Assembly (NCBI RefSeq): GCF_021412585.1
Contig: NZ_JAKCMI010000041.1
Coordinates: forward strand, 124,001 to 188,000
Direction: 5' to 3'
Source: Halomonas alkalisoli
Lineage (GTDB): Bacteria; Pseudomonadota; Gammaproteobacteria; Pseudomonadales; Halomonadaceae
DNA: 64,000 nucleotides
Made by a program: the position numbers and the translations under genes. This document shows positions 20,061 through 29,080 of the stretch, in pieces. The notes beneath the pieces are model-generated. The model was not told where the DNA came from. It ran no database searches and saw nothing but the letters and a program-made list of their open reading frames with translations. Every line of letters starts with the position of its first letter. Within the stretch, counting starts at the first letter, position 1.

Positions 20061-20717
20061 TCAGCTTTCGAGGGCCTTGAGAACCTGAGCGGTGATGTCA
20101 TCGACACTGCCCACGCCATCGACCCGATGATAGGCGGGAGCCGCCTGGGGATCCTTCTCGGCCCACTGCTTGTAGTAATCGACCAGCGGAGCGGTCTGGT
20201 CATGGTAGACCGACAGGCGGTGACGCACCGTGGACTCGCTGTCATCCTCACGCTGGATCAGCGCCTCACCGGTGACATCGTCTTTACCAGCTTCCCGGGG
20301 CGGGTTGTATTCGATGTGATAGACCCGGCCTGAGCCCGGATGCACGCGACGTCCCGCCAGCCGCTTGACGATCTCCTCGTCGGCCACGGCAATCTCCAGC
20401 ACATGGTCGATCTTCACACCGCCGTCCTTCATGGCATCGGCCTGGGGAATGGTGCGGGGGAAGCCATCGAAGAGGAAGCCGTTCTCGCAGTCGGGCTGAG
20501 CGATGCGTTCCTTGACCAGGGCGATAATGAGATCGTCGGAAACCAGCCCACCGCTGGACATGATCTCCTTGGCCTTGAGGCCAAGCTCACTGCCTTCCTT
20601 GACGGCGGCGCGCAGCATATCGCCAGTGGAAATCTGCGGGATATTGTAGCGCTCGCAGATGAACTGGGCTTGGGTGCCCTTGCCGGCACCCGGGGCGCCC
20701 AACAGGATCAAACGCAT
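20061..20717 (-). CDS. adk: Adenylate kinase
   Basis: Adenylate kinase interconverts ATP plus AMP and two ADP in the cytoplasm. The 218-residue protein has the P-loop GAPGAGKGT at residues 7-15, the FDGFPRT AMP-binding motif and a long-type LID domain (GRRVHPGSGRVYH). The LID has no zinc cysteines, as in enterobacterial Adk. The ATG at 20717 is preceded by AAGGAG, and upstream in-frame codons do not resemble the family. Confidence 0.97.
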   Translation of the reverse strand: MRLILLGAPGAGKGTQAQFICERYNIPQISTGDMLRAAVKEGSELGLKAKEIMSSGGLVSDDLIIALVKERIAQPDCENGFLFDGFPRTIPQADAMKDGGVKIDHVLEIAVADEEIVKRLAGRRVHPGSGRVYHIEYNPPREAGKDDVTGEALIQREDDSESTVRHRLSVYHDQTAPLVDYYKQWAEKDPQAAPAYHRVDGVGSVDDITAQVLKALES

Positions 20718-20913
20718 CTGGCTGCTCCTTGAGAGAGTGATAAATTCTGGGGTGAAAAAAGAGTGGAAAAGAACGATAACCGTGTGGCCTCGGCCAGACA
20801 ACCTCGAATACGCTGACGATGAGGTTCATGAGAGACAAAGCATCAGTCTTTTCAGCCAATTAACACGCAACTTGCACTTTGGTCTTCCCTGTGGCCTGCC
20901 AGCCTTACGGAAA

Positions 20914-20946
20914 CACCGGCGGCGCCCCAAGGAGGCGCCGCCGGTG
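20914..20946 (-). terminator. Terminator of the aceEF operon
   Basis: A perfect 13-bp GC-rich stem (CACCGGCGGCGCC with GGCGCCGCCGGTG) and a seven-base loop are followed on the minus strand by TTTCC. It lies 34 bases after the aceF stop. Confidence 0.8.
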
Positions 20947-20979
20947 ATCGGGGTCGAACCAAATGCTTACAGCGACAAT

Positions 20980-23028
20980 CTATAGCAACAGTCGACGGAT
21001 GTCGGTCAGCACATCGGCCAGGAAGGCCGTGAATCGTGCCGCATCGGCACCGTTGATCGCCCGGTGGTCGTAGGAGAGCGACAGCGGCATCATCAGCCGC
21101 GGTTCGAAGTCGCTGCCGTTCCAGACCGGCTTCATCTGCGCCTTGGAGACGCCGAGGATGGCCACCTCCGGCGCGTTGACGATGGGCGTGAAGGCCGTGC
21201 CGCCAATGGAGCCAAGGCTCGAGATCGTGAAGCAACCGCCGGTCATCTCCTCACGCTTGAGCTTCTTGGTCTGCGCCTTCTTGCCGAGATCGGCCATGGT
21301 GGTGGCGATCTCGACCAGCGACTTCTTGTCGGCATCGCGCACCACCGGCACCATCAGCCCGTCCGGCGTGTCCACCGCGATCCCGATGTGGACATATTTC
21401 TTCCACACCAGGGTCTCGCCGTCACCCTTCAGGCTGACGTTGAACTGCGGGAAGCGCCTCAGTGCGAAAGCGCAGGCCTTGACCAGGAAGGGCAACGGCG
21501 TGAGCTTGGCGCCCTGCGCCTCGGCCTCCGCCTTCATCGCCTTGCGGAACGCCTCCAGCTCGGTGATATCCGCCTCGTCGAACTGGGTCACGTGGGGCAC
21601 ATTGAGCCAGCTGCGATGCAGGTTGGTGGCCCCCATCTTGAGCAGGCGCCCCATGGGCTTCTCTTCCACCTCACCGAACTGGCTGAAGTCGACTTCAGGA
21701 ATCGGCGGGATACCGGCACCACCGGTAGCCGCCGGAGCCGCGGCCTGGCTCGGCGCCTTGGCCGTCCCGGCCATCACCTGCTTGACGTAGGCGTGAACAT
21801 CCTCCTTCAGCACCCGCTCCTTCGGACCACTGGGCTTGACCAGCCCCAGGTCCACGCCCAGCTCGCGGGCCAGCATGCGCACCGCCGGACCGGCATGCAC
21901 CAGCTTGCCGTCTCGCGGCTTGTGAGCGGCCATCTGCGCTTCGGGGCTCGGCGTGCCGGTGGGCGTCGTCGATGCCGGCTTGTCCGCCTTGGCCGACGAC
22001 GCTGACGCTTTCTGTTCGGCCGGTTTCTTGCTCGGCTCTTTGCTCGCCTGGCCCGCCGCCGGCTTGGCACCGGCCACTTCGATATAGCCGATCAGGTCGC
22101 CTTCGGAGACGGTGTCGCCCTCCTTGACGGTGAGCTCCACCAGCTTGCCCTTGTAGGGGCTCGGCACGTCCATGCTGGCCTTGTCCGACTCCAGCGTGAT
22201 CAGCGGATCTTCCTCGTCGACCTCGTCGCCTACGCTGGCGGCCATCTCGATGATCGGCACGTCGCTGGCACCAGACAGATCCGGTACGCGAACCTCCTTG
22301 CGCTCCGGCTCCCCCGTGGCGGCAGGCTGCTCTTCCGCCGAACCCGCTTCCTCTTCGTCCTGCTCGGTCGCTGCCGACGTGGACTCGGCGGCGGGTGTCG
22401 CCTCGCTGTCGCCGCCTTCACCGGCGATCTGCATGGTGCCGACCACATCGCCTTCGGAAACCGTATCGCCCTCTTTCACCGTCAGCGTGATCAGCTTGCC
22501 GGTATGGGGGCTCGGCACATCCATGGAGGCCTTGTCGGACTCCAGGGTAAACAAGGTATCTTCGGCCTCGATGTCGTCGCCTTCGGCCACGGCCACCTCG
22601 ATGATCTCCACATCGCTGGAGCCACCCAGGTCGGGCACCGTGATCTCCACCGTGCGCGAGCCGCCGCCCCCGGAAGCCTTGGCCGCCGGCTTCTCCTCGG
22701 CACCCTTCTTCTCGGCTGCCTGTGCTTCAGCAGCCTTCTCCTCGCTCGACTCGGCCTTCGCAGGCGCGTCGTCTTTGCCGCTGTCGGCCCCTTCCACCTC
22801 GAGCTCGACGATGTCGTCGCCCTCGGAGACGGTATCGCCCTCCTTGACCAGCACCTTCAGTACCTTGCCCCCCTTGGGTGCGGGTACGTCCATGCTGGCC
22901 TTGTCGGACTCCAGGGTGATCAAGGTATCCTCGGCCTCGATGACGTCGCCTTCGGACACCGCGATTTCGATGATTTCGACATCTTCACTACCGCCGATGT
23001 CGGGAACTTTGATGATTTCGCTACTCAA
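20980..23028 (-). CDS. aceF: Pyruvate dehydrogenase E2, dihydrolipoamide acetyltransferase
   Basis: This 682-residue E2 core of the pyruvate dehydrogenase complex carries three tandem lipoyl domains with ESDKASMD lipoylation sites at K43, K166 and K283, separated by Ala/Pro/Glu-rich linkers. A peripheral-subunit-binding domain follows at about 377-415, then the catalytic domain to the C-terminus with DHRAING (H655). Three lipoyl domains match E. coli AceF. Translation appears to start at a TTG codon at 23028, with GGAG eight bases upstream. It lies 63 bases after aceE and the two form one operon. Confidence 0.96.
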   Translation of the reverse strand: MSSEIIKVPDIGGSEDVEIIEIAVSEGDVIEAEDTLITLESDKASMDVPAPKGGKVLKVLVKEGDTVSEGDDIVELEVEGADSGKDDAPAKAESSEEKAAEAQAAEKKGAEEKPAAKASGGGGSRTVEITVPDLGGSSDVEIIEVAVAEGDDIEAEDTLFTLESDKASMDVPSPHTGKLITLTVKEGDTVSEGDVVGTMQIAGEGGDSEATPAAESTSAATEQDEEEAGSAEEQPAATGEPERKEVRVPDLSGASDVPIIEMAASVGDEVDEEDPLITLESDKASMDVPSPYKGKLVELTVKEGDTVSEGDLIGYIEVAGAKPAAGQASKEPSKKPAEQKASASSAKADKPASTTPTGTPSPEAQMAAHKPRDGKLVHAGPAVRMLARELGVDLGLVKPSGPKERVLKEDVHAYVKQVMAGTAKAPSQAAAPAATGGAGIPPIPEVDFSQFGEVEEKPMGRLLKMGATNLHRSWLNVPHVTQFDEADITELEAFRKAMKAEAEAQGAKLTPLPFLVKACAFALRRFPQFNVSLKGDGETLVWKKYVHIGIAVDTPDGLMVPVVRDADKKSLVEIATTMADLGKKAQTKKLKREEMTGGCFTISSLGSIGGTAFTPIVNAPEVAILGVSKAQMKPVWNGSDFEPRLMMPLSLSYDHRAINGADAARFTAFLADVLTDIRRLLL

Positions 23029-23091
23029 GGTCGCGCTCCTTCCAAATCGTGCCTGGAGCAGGCGGGCCCTGGGCCCGCCTGGCCACTGGAA

Positions 23092-25764
23092 TCAGCTGGT
23101 CAGCGGATTAGGCTTGCTGGGATCAATGCCGTACTTCTTGATCGCCTCGGCGACGACCTTGCGGTCCAGGTCGCCGCGGTCGGCCAATGCCTTGAGAGCA
23201 GCGACGGTCACGAAGTAACGGTCAACCTCGAAGAAATGGCGAAGCTTCTCGCGAGTGTCGGAGCGCCCATAGCCATCGGTCCCTAGCACATGGTAGTCGG
23301 TCGGAACCCAGGCACGGACCTGATCGGCGAACAGGCGCATATAGTCGGTCGAGGCAATGACAGGCCCCTCGCGACCCTCGAGGCAGCGCGTGACATGCGG
23401 CTTGACCGGCTCGTCATCCGGATTCAGGAATGCCTCACGCTCCAGGCCCAGCGCCTCGCGGCGTAGCTCGTTGAAGCTGGTGACACTCCAAACCTCGGAA
23501 CCCACTCCCCACTCGTCGGCCAGCATCTGGGCTGCCACCTCGACCTCGCGCAGGATGGTGCCGCAACCCAGGAGCTGGACATGCCCCTTGTCGCCCTTCA
23601 CCTCGCGCAGGCGGTACATGCCCTTGATGATGTCCTCGGCCGGCAGTTCGTCGAGTTCGGGATGCTCGTAGTTCTCGTTCATCACCGTCAGGTAGTAGAA
23701 GCAGTTTTCCTTGTCGGCAAACATCCGCTTCAGGCCATCCTGGACGATCACCGCCACCTCGTGGGCATAGGTGGGGTCGTAGCTGCGACAGTTGGGGATG
23801 GTGGACGCCTGCAGGTGGCTGTGGCCATCCTGGTGCTGCAGCCCCTCGCCGTTCAGGGTGGTCCGCCCCGCGGTACCGCCCACCATGAAGCCACGTGCCT
23901 GAAGGTCACCGGCGGCCCAGGCCAGATCGCCGATACGCTGGAAGCCGAACATCGAGTAGTAGATATAGAACGGCAGCAGCGTCAGGTTGTTGTTGCTGTA
24001 GGAGGTGGCAGCGGCGATCCACGCCGACATGGCACCCGCCTCGCTGATGCCCTCCTCGAGGATCTGGCCCTGCTTGTCCTCGCGGTAGAACATGATCTGG
24101 CCCTTGTCGACGGGCTCGTACTTCTGGCCTTCCGAGGTATAGATGCCAAGCTGGCGGAACATCCCCTCCATGCCGAAGGTGCGAGCCTCGTCGGGGATGA
24201 TCGGCACCACCTGCTTGCCCAGCGTCTTGTGCTTCACCAGGCCGTTGAGAATGCGCACGAACGACATGGTGGTAGAGACTTCCCGCCCCTTGGAGCCAGC
24301 GGTCTGGGAGGCGAATATCTTGTCGTCCAGCGAGGGAATCTCGAGCGCCTCGAAGTCGCTGCGCCGCTGGGGAAGGTAGCCGCCCAGGCGCTCACGCTGC
24401 AGGTGCATGTACTTGAGCTCGGGGGAGTCGTCCTCCGGCTTGTAGTAGGGCACTTCCTTGAGCTGCTCGTCGGTGAGCGGAATGCCGAAGCGATCGCGGA
24501 ATTTCCGCAGCGCCTCGTACTCCATGGTCTTGACCTGGTGCGCCTCGTTGGCCGCCTCGCCGTCGCCGCTACCCATCCCGTAGCCCTTGACCGTATGCGC
24601 CAGGATCACGGTAGGCTTGCCGTTGGGGTTGTTGACCGCCTCGTTGTAGGCCGCATAGACCTTGAAGGGGTCGTGGCCGCCGCGGTTGAGCTTCCAGATG
24701 TCCTCGTCGGACATGTCCTTGACCAGTTCGGCGGTTTCCGGATACTTGCCGAAGAAGTGCTCGCGGGTGTAGGCACCGCCGTTGGCCTTGTAGTTCTGGT
24801 ACTCGCCGTCAACCGCCTCATCCATGCGCTTTTGCAGGATGCCCTTCTTGTCCTTCTCGAACAGCGGATCCCAGAGCCGGCCCCAGACCACCTTGAGCAC
24901 ATTCCAGCCGGCGCCGCGGAAGACGCCCTCGAGCTCGTCCATGATCCGGCCATTGCCGCGCACCGGGCCATCGAGACGCTGCAGGTTGCAGTTGATCACG
25001 AAGATCAGGTTGTCGAGCTTTTCACGACCGGCCAGCGAGATCGCACCCAGGGACTCCGGCTCGTCGCACTCGCCGTCACCCATGAAGCACCAGATCTTGC
25101 GGTCATACATGTTCTTGAGCTCACGCGAATCCAGGTACTTCATCACGTGTGCCTGGTAGATCGCCTGAATCGGCCCCAGGCCCATGGAGACCGTGGGGAA
25201 CTGCCAGAAGTCCGGCATCAGCCAGGGGTGCGGATAGGAGGAGAGACCGTCACCATCGACTTCCTGGCGATACTTGTCCATCTGCGCCTCGGTGAGGCGC
25301 CCTTCCAGGTAGGCACGGGCATAGACGCCCGGCGCCACGTGGCCCTGGATATAGACCAGGTCACCCTCGAAGTCGCCATCGGGGGCGCGGAAGAAATGGT
25401 TGAAGCCGACGTCGTACAGTGTTGCCGCCGACATGAAACTGGCGATATGACCGCCCAGCCCCGGATTGGCCCGGTTGTTACGAATGACTTGAGCAATGGC
25501 GTTGTAGCGAATCAGGGAGCGGATGCGACGCTCCATGAACAGATCGCCCGGCATCGGCGCTTCGCGATGCACCGGTATGGTGTTGCGATGCGGTGTCGTC
25601 ACAGAGAAGGGAGCCTGCAATCCATCGCGGCGCAGCCGGTCAGCCAGGCGCGTCAGCAGGTACCGGGCACGGTCTTCGCCCTCACGATCCATGACCGACT
25701 CCAGGGAATCCAGCCATTCCGTGGTTTCGACCGGATCGAAATCTTCTCTTGCCTCAAGACTCAT
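23092..25764 (-). CDS. aceE: Pyruvate dehydrogenase E1 component, homodimeric type
   Basis: This thiamine-diphosphate enzyme decarboxylates pyruvate and passes the acetyl group to AceF. The 890-residue length is that of single-chain gammaproteobacterial E1. A GDGECDEPES segment near residue 230 marks the start of the ThDP-binding motif, followed by NLIFVINCNLQRLDGPV; HTVKGYGMG and AGRTTLNGEGLQHQDGHS are further family signatures. The ATG at 25764 has GGAGAG six bases upstream. No pdhR gene lies next to it, so control may differ from E. coli. Confidence 0.97.
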   Translation of the reverse strand: MSLEAREDFDPVETTEWLDSLESVMDREGEDRARYLLTRLADRLRRDGLQAPFSVTTPHRNTIPVHREAPMPGDLFMERRIRSLIRYNAIAQVIRNNRANPGLGGHIASFMSAATLYDVGFNHFFRAPDGDFEGDLVYIQGHVAPGVYARAYLEGRLTEAQMDKYRQEVDGDGLSSYPHPWLMPDFWQFPTVSMGLGPIQAIYQAHVMKYLDSRELKNMYDRKIWCFMGDGECDEPESLGAISLAGREKLDNLIFVINCNLQRLDGPVRGNGRIMDELEGVFRGAGWNVLKVVWGRLWDPLFEKDKKGILQKRMDEAVDGEYQNYKANGGAYTREHFFGKYPETAELVKDMSDEDIWKLNRGGHDPFKVYAAYNEAVNNPNGKPTVILAHTVKGYGMGSGDGEAANEAHQVKTMEYEALRKFRDRFGIPLTDEQLKEVPYYKPEDDSPELKYMHLQRERLGGYLPQRRSDFEALEIPSLDDKIFASQTAGSKGREVSTTMSFVRILNGLVKHKTLGKQVVPIIPDEARTFGMEGMFRQLGIYTSEGQKYEPVDKGQIMFYREDKQGQILEEGISEAGAMSAWIAAATSYSNNNLTLLPFYIYYSMFGFQRIGDLAWAAGDLQARGFMVGGTAGRTTLNGEGLQHQDGHSHLQASTIPNCRSYDPTYAHEVAVIVQDGLKRMFADKENCFYYLTVMNENYEHPELDELPAEDIIKGMYRLREVKGDKGHVQLLGCGTILREVEVAAQMLADEWGVGSEVWSVTSFNELRREALGLEREAFLNPDDEPVKPHVTRCLEGREGPVIASTDYMRLFADQVRAWVPTDYHVLGTDGYGRSDTREKLRHFFEVDRYFVTVAALKALADRGDLDRKVVAEAIKKYGIDPSKPNPLTS

Positions 25765-26123
25765 AGACGTCTCTCCGAGTGACAATGTGATGTCAGGAAG
25801 CCCCAACCGGATCGATGGGGCCTGTGGTAACTGACGATCAGGGAAAAGCGAGGCCGCCAGGCGGCTCTTGTAGTCAAATTACATAACGAGGTGGCATCGA
25901 ATACCACTAATGGCGTAGAACATACCGGAAAGTGGGCTCCCTGCCAATTAAAATAGAATGGAAAACGTTTCCATAACAACTGCATTGCATTGCAACACAA
26001 GCCCTTACGCCGTACTCCTCACTGGTCTTCGGCTCGTGTCCACCAATGTAATAAAACTACCGTATGATTCAATCCAGGTGACTGTCAGCACAGCACTTCC
26101 CGGTATCCTTCAGCGTCATTCGA
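25765..26123. other. Control region between aceE and ampD
   Basis: These 359 bases have no supported gene. They hold the leftward aceE leader and a dyad at 25959-25973 listed separately. The 25860-26080 part is AT-rich. I could not place a reliable -35/-10 pair. Confidence 0.55.
25959..25973. promoter_or_regulatory. LacI/GalR-like dyad upstream of aceE
   Basis: TGGAAAACGTTTCCA is a near-palindrome around a central CG and resembles LacI/GalR-family operators. It lies about 195 bases upstream of the aceE start. No cognate regulator gene is in the window, so function is speculative. Confidence 0.3.
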
Positions 26124-26675
26124 TCAGCGCAGACAGTGGCGAAAATAGGCCCAGTCAAAGGCCGGCCCGGGATCGGTCTTGCGCAACGGAGCCACGCGCG
26201 CGTGGCTGGTGATACGCCCTGGCGTGATGTCCGGATAGCGGTCCATCAGCGCCTGTACCGTATGCGCCAGAGCCCGATACTGGGCCTCCCGGTAGGCGCT
26301 GACCTCATCGCCTTCCAGCTCGATGCCGATGGAGAAGTCATTGAGCGCACGCCGTGCACGCCCCCCATCGATCCAGCAGGAGCGACCGGCATGCCAGGCG
26401 CGGCGATCGAAGGGCACGAACTGTACGCACTCGCCATCGCGGCGAATCAACAGATGCGCCGATACCTTCAGCTCGGCAATGGCCGGAAAGAAGGGGTGCG
26501 CGTCGGGATCGAGGCGGTTGGTGAACAGGCGCTCGATATGGTCGCCGCCGTACTCGCCGGGAGGCAGGCTGATCGAATGCAGCACCAGCGCCGAGATTTC
26601 ATGCTCGGGCCGCCCGTCCTGATTCGGTGACGGCACCTGTCGCGCTCCCTGTAACCAGCCGTTGTCGATTCTCAT
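26124..26675 (-). CDS. ampD: 1,6-anhydro-N-acetylmuramyl-L-alanine amidase
   Basis: AmpD cleaves anhydromuropeptides in cytoplasmic murein recycling and indirectly limits AmpR signalling. The 183-residue amidase_2 protein has the expected zinc ligands H33 (LVLHSISLPPGEYGG), H158 and D168 in SHARVAPLRKTDPGPAFDW. The ATG at 26675 has GGGGAG upstream. It is divergent from nadC, a pairing common in gammaproteobacteria. Confidence 0.95.
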   Translation of the reverse strand: MRIDNGWLQGARQVPSPNQDGRPEHEISALVLHSISLPPGEYGGDHIERLFTNRLDPDAHPFFPAIAELKVSAHLLIRRDGECVQFVPFDRRAWHAGRSCWIDGGRARRALNDFSIGIELEGDEVSAYREAQYRALAHTVQALMDRYPDITPGRITSHARVAPLRKTDPGPAFDWAYFRHCLR

Positions 26676-26684
26676 CTCGCTCCC

Positions 26685-26713
26685 CTGACGCCCTCGCTGT
26701 AGTTCCCTATAAT
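26685..26713 (+). promoter_or_regulatory. Sigma-70 promoter of nadC
   Basis: CTGACG at 26685-26690 and a perfect TATAAT at 26708-26713 are separated by 17 bases. The predicted start site, near 26720, is about 45 bases upstream of the nadC ATG. Confidence 0.75.
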
Positions 26714-26766
26714 GACGGTCTTGCAGCTCCTTGCCCATGCGCTCCATGAACCCGAAAAGGCCTGCC

Positions 26767-27621
26767 ATGCATTATCAGGATGCCCTTATCGAAGAGATCC
26801 GCGCCAGCGCGGCTCACCTGCTCGCTGAAGATGTCGGCCCCGGCGACATCACCGCTCAGCTGATTCCCGACACCCAGTGGGCGAGCGCCCGGGTGATCAC
26901 CCGCGAGCCGGCGGTACTCTGCGGCATGGCCTGGGTCGAGGAGCTCTTTCGCCGACTCGACGTCAGCGTCACCCTGCGCTGGAGCGCTGCCGACGGCGAC
27001 CCGCTGGAAGCGGGCCAGTGCTTTCTCGAACTCGAAGGCCCCGCCCGCAGCCTGCTCACCGGCGAGCGCGCGGCACTGAACCTGCTGCAGTCGCTGTCGG
27101 CCACCGCTACCCGCACCCGCCACTACGCGACGCTGCTCGAAGGCACCGGCGTGCGCCTGCTCGATACCCGCAAGACCCTGCCCGGGCTGCGCCTGGCACA
27201 GAAGTATGCGGTCACCTGTGGCGGCGGGCACAACCACCGTATCGGACTCTATGACGCCTTCCTGATCAAGGAGAACCACATCGCTGCCTGCGGCGGAATC
27301 GAGGCAGCGGTCAAGGCCGCCCGCCGCATCGCCAGTGACCTGCCGGTGGAAGTGGAGGTGGAGAGTTTCGAGGAACTCGACCAGGCTCTGGCCGCCGGTG
27401 CCGACATCGTGATGCTCGACAACTTCTCGCTCGACGACATGCGCGAAGCGGTGAAGCGCAATGCCGGGCGTGCCACGCTGGAGGCGTCAGGCAATGTGGA
27501 TGAGACCACCCTGCGCGCCATCGCCGACACCGGCGTCGACTGCATCTCCAGCGGCGCCCTGACCAAGGACATCAAGGCCATCGACCTGTCGATGCGCATC
27601 GTCGACCTGCACGACGCCTAG
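26767..27621 (+). CDS. nadC: Nicotinate-nucleotide pyrophosphorylase (carboxylating)
   Basis: NadC converts quinolinate and PRPP to nicotinate mononucleotide in NAD biosynthesis, downstream of NadA, also encoded here at 47.7 kb. The 284-residue protein contains DTRKTLPGLRLAQKYAV, GGGHNHRIGLYDAFLIKENH and the EVEVESFEEL/MLDNF segments of the family active site. The ATG at 26767, with AAAAGG six bases upstream, is preferred over an ATG at 26731. Confidence 0.96.
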   Translation: MHYQDALIEEIRASAAHLLAEDVGPGDITAQLIPDTQWASARVITREPAVLCGMAWVEELFRRLDVSVTLRWSAADGDPLEAGQCFLELEGPARSLLTGERAALNLLQSLSATATRTRHYATLLEGTGVRLLDTRKTLPGLRLAQKYAVTCGGGHNHRIGLYDAFLIKENHIAACGGIEAAVKAARRIASDLPVEVEVESFEELDQALAAGADIVMLDNFSLDDMREAVKRNAGRATLEASGNVDETTLRAIADTGVDCISSGALTKDIKAIDLSMRIVDLHDA

Positions 27622-27631
27622 TCCTTCGCTG

Positions 27632-27672
27632 GTGCAACGCCCTGCCCTTGCCTTGGCTGCATGGCGTTGCAC
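27632..27672. terminator. Hairpin between convergent nadC and the GNAT gene
   Basis: GTGCAACGCC pairs perfectly with GGCGTTGCAC across a 21-base loop in the 74-base gap between the two convergent genes. The long loop and absence of a T-run make a terminator role only possible. Confidence 0.4.
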
Positions 27673-27695
27673 GGCCACTCCCCTGCCCAGCGTCC

Positions 27696-28223
27696 TCAGG
27701 TCTCCACCGCTACCAGCCGCTTCTCCAGTCGTCGACGCAGAAGACGCTCACCGGCACGCTCCACCCACTCCTCACCACGGTCCTGCCAGCCGCAACGAAG
27801 CAGGCTGTCGGCCAGCATCAGGCTGGCGTCGATGGTGACCCTTTCGCAGCCGTTCTCCAGCAGCAGTCGTTTGGCGTGGACCAGCAGGGTCGTGCCGATA
27901 CCCCGCCGTGCCAGCGAGGGCCAGACATAGAGCGTCTCGATATGGGCATCGGAAACGTTCAGTTCGAGAAAGCCCACGCAGCGACCGTCGCAGGCAGCAA
28001 CCAGGGTCGTATAGAGCGCCTGGCGCGCCCCCCATACGCTCGCCTCGCGCGGCAGCGAGTTCGCCCAGGCCTCCCGCTGTTTCACGCTATAGTGCGCCGC
28101 CGCCCCCTGCATGACAGCATGGTGGAAGACTTCAGCCTGGTCGGCTCCGTCGCGGGCCATGGCCTGGCGATAGATAATCCGTGGAGACTGGGCAGGCGCC
28201 GATGGCGCTTCCTTGGTCGTCAT
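27696..28223 (-). CDS. GNAT family N-acetyltransferase
   Basis: A 175-residue acetyltransferase with the acetyl-CoA-binding motif A pattern, VWPSLARRGIGTTLLVHAKRL, preceded by the beta-strand IETLYV. The substrate is unknown. The ATG at 28223 has GTGGAAA upstream and gives a normal GNAT length; an earlier in-frame start at 28331 would overlap trmO. It is divergent from trmO. Confidence 0.82.
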   Translation of the reverse strand: MTTKEAPSAPAQSPRIIYRQAMARDGADQAEVFHHAVMQGAAAHYSVKQREAWANSLPREASVWGARQALYTTLVAACDGRCVGFLELNVSDAHIETLYVWPSLARRGIGTTLLVHAKRLLLENGCERVTIDASLMLADSLLRCGWQDRGEEWVERAGERLLRRRLEKRLVAVET

Positions 28224-28318
28224 CGTTTCCACCCCGTTGTTCCTGCTGTAAGTGACAAACCCGGCACGCAGGTTACACAAGCTCGCTGTCGCGGCCAATG
28301 GTGGGCATAATCGGCGCC

Positions 28319-29059
28319 ATGACTCCTCCACAGCCTGACGCCGACTTCGCGATGCAGCCCATCGGCCATATCGCCAGCGACTTCCCCGACAAGTTCGGCA
28401 TCCCCCGACAGCCGGGCCTGGCGCCGGCCGCTCGTGCCAGCCTGGTGCTCTCTCCCCCCTTCGACGACCCGCTCGCCGTACGCGGGCTGGAGGAGTTCAG
28501 CCACCTGTGGCTGACCTTCATCTTCCACCTTAGCCCCGATCGGCGCTGGGTGCCGCTGGTACGCCCGCCCCGGCTGGGGGGCAATGCCCGGGTCGGCGTC
28601 TTCGCCAGCCGCAGCACCCACCGCCCCAACCGCCTCGGGCTATCGCTGGTGGAACTGATCGACATCGATACCCGGCGCGGGGTATGCCTCGAGCTGCGCG
28701 GCTGCGATCTGGTCAGCGGCACCCCGGTGCTCGATATCAAACCCTACCTTCCCTGGGCGGAAGCACGCCCCGAAGCCCGCGCCGGCTTTGCACCGGAGGC
28801 GCCGCCACGGCTTGCGGTGGGTTTCTCGGCCGATGCGGAAGCCGCCCTGGCAGCACGGCCCGATGGCGCCTCGCTGCGCGAGCTGATCATCCAGGTCCTG
28901 GCCCAGGACCCGCGACCCGCCTATCACGCCGCGGGGCGCCAGGAGGGCGAAGCACGGGTCTATGGGGTGCGGCTGCGCGACGTGGACGTCCGCTTCAGGA
29001 TGGAGCAGACCGAAGGGCCATCATGGATGCAGGTGATCGAACTGGTGGCACTTGGTTGA
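28319..29059 (+). CDS. trmO: tRNA (N6-threonylcarbamoyladenosine37-N6)-methyltransferase
   Basis: TrmO methylates t6A37 to m6t6A37 in tRNA-Thr with SAM. The 246-residue protein has the TsaA/YaeB-type N-terminal domain (MQPIGHIASDFPDKFGIPRQ, STHRPNRLGLSLVEL) and a C-terminal domain as in E. coli YaeB. The start is uncertain: ATG at 28319 is used, with an alternative at 28298, and neither has a clear ribosome site. A CATAAT hexamer lies only nine bases before the chosen ATG. Confidence 0.88.
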   Translation: MTPPQPDADFAMQPIGHIASDFPDKFGIPRQPGLAPAARASLVLSPPFDDPLAVRGLEEFSHLWLTFIFHLSPDRRWVPLVRPPRLGGNARVGVFASRSTHRPNRLGLSLVELIDIDTRRGVCLELRGCDLVSGTPVLDIKPYLPWAEARPEARAGFAPEAPPRLAVGFSADAEAALAARPDGASLRELIIQVLAQDPRPAYHAAGRQEGEARVYGVRLRDVDVRFRMEQTEGPSWMQVIELVALG

Positions 29060-29080
29060 AGAGCTGTCGGTGGACAGGAC

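Noticed and set aside
23581..25782. Long rightward open frame opposite aceE
   Set aside because: Antisense shadow; aceE carries all expected motifs on the other strand.
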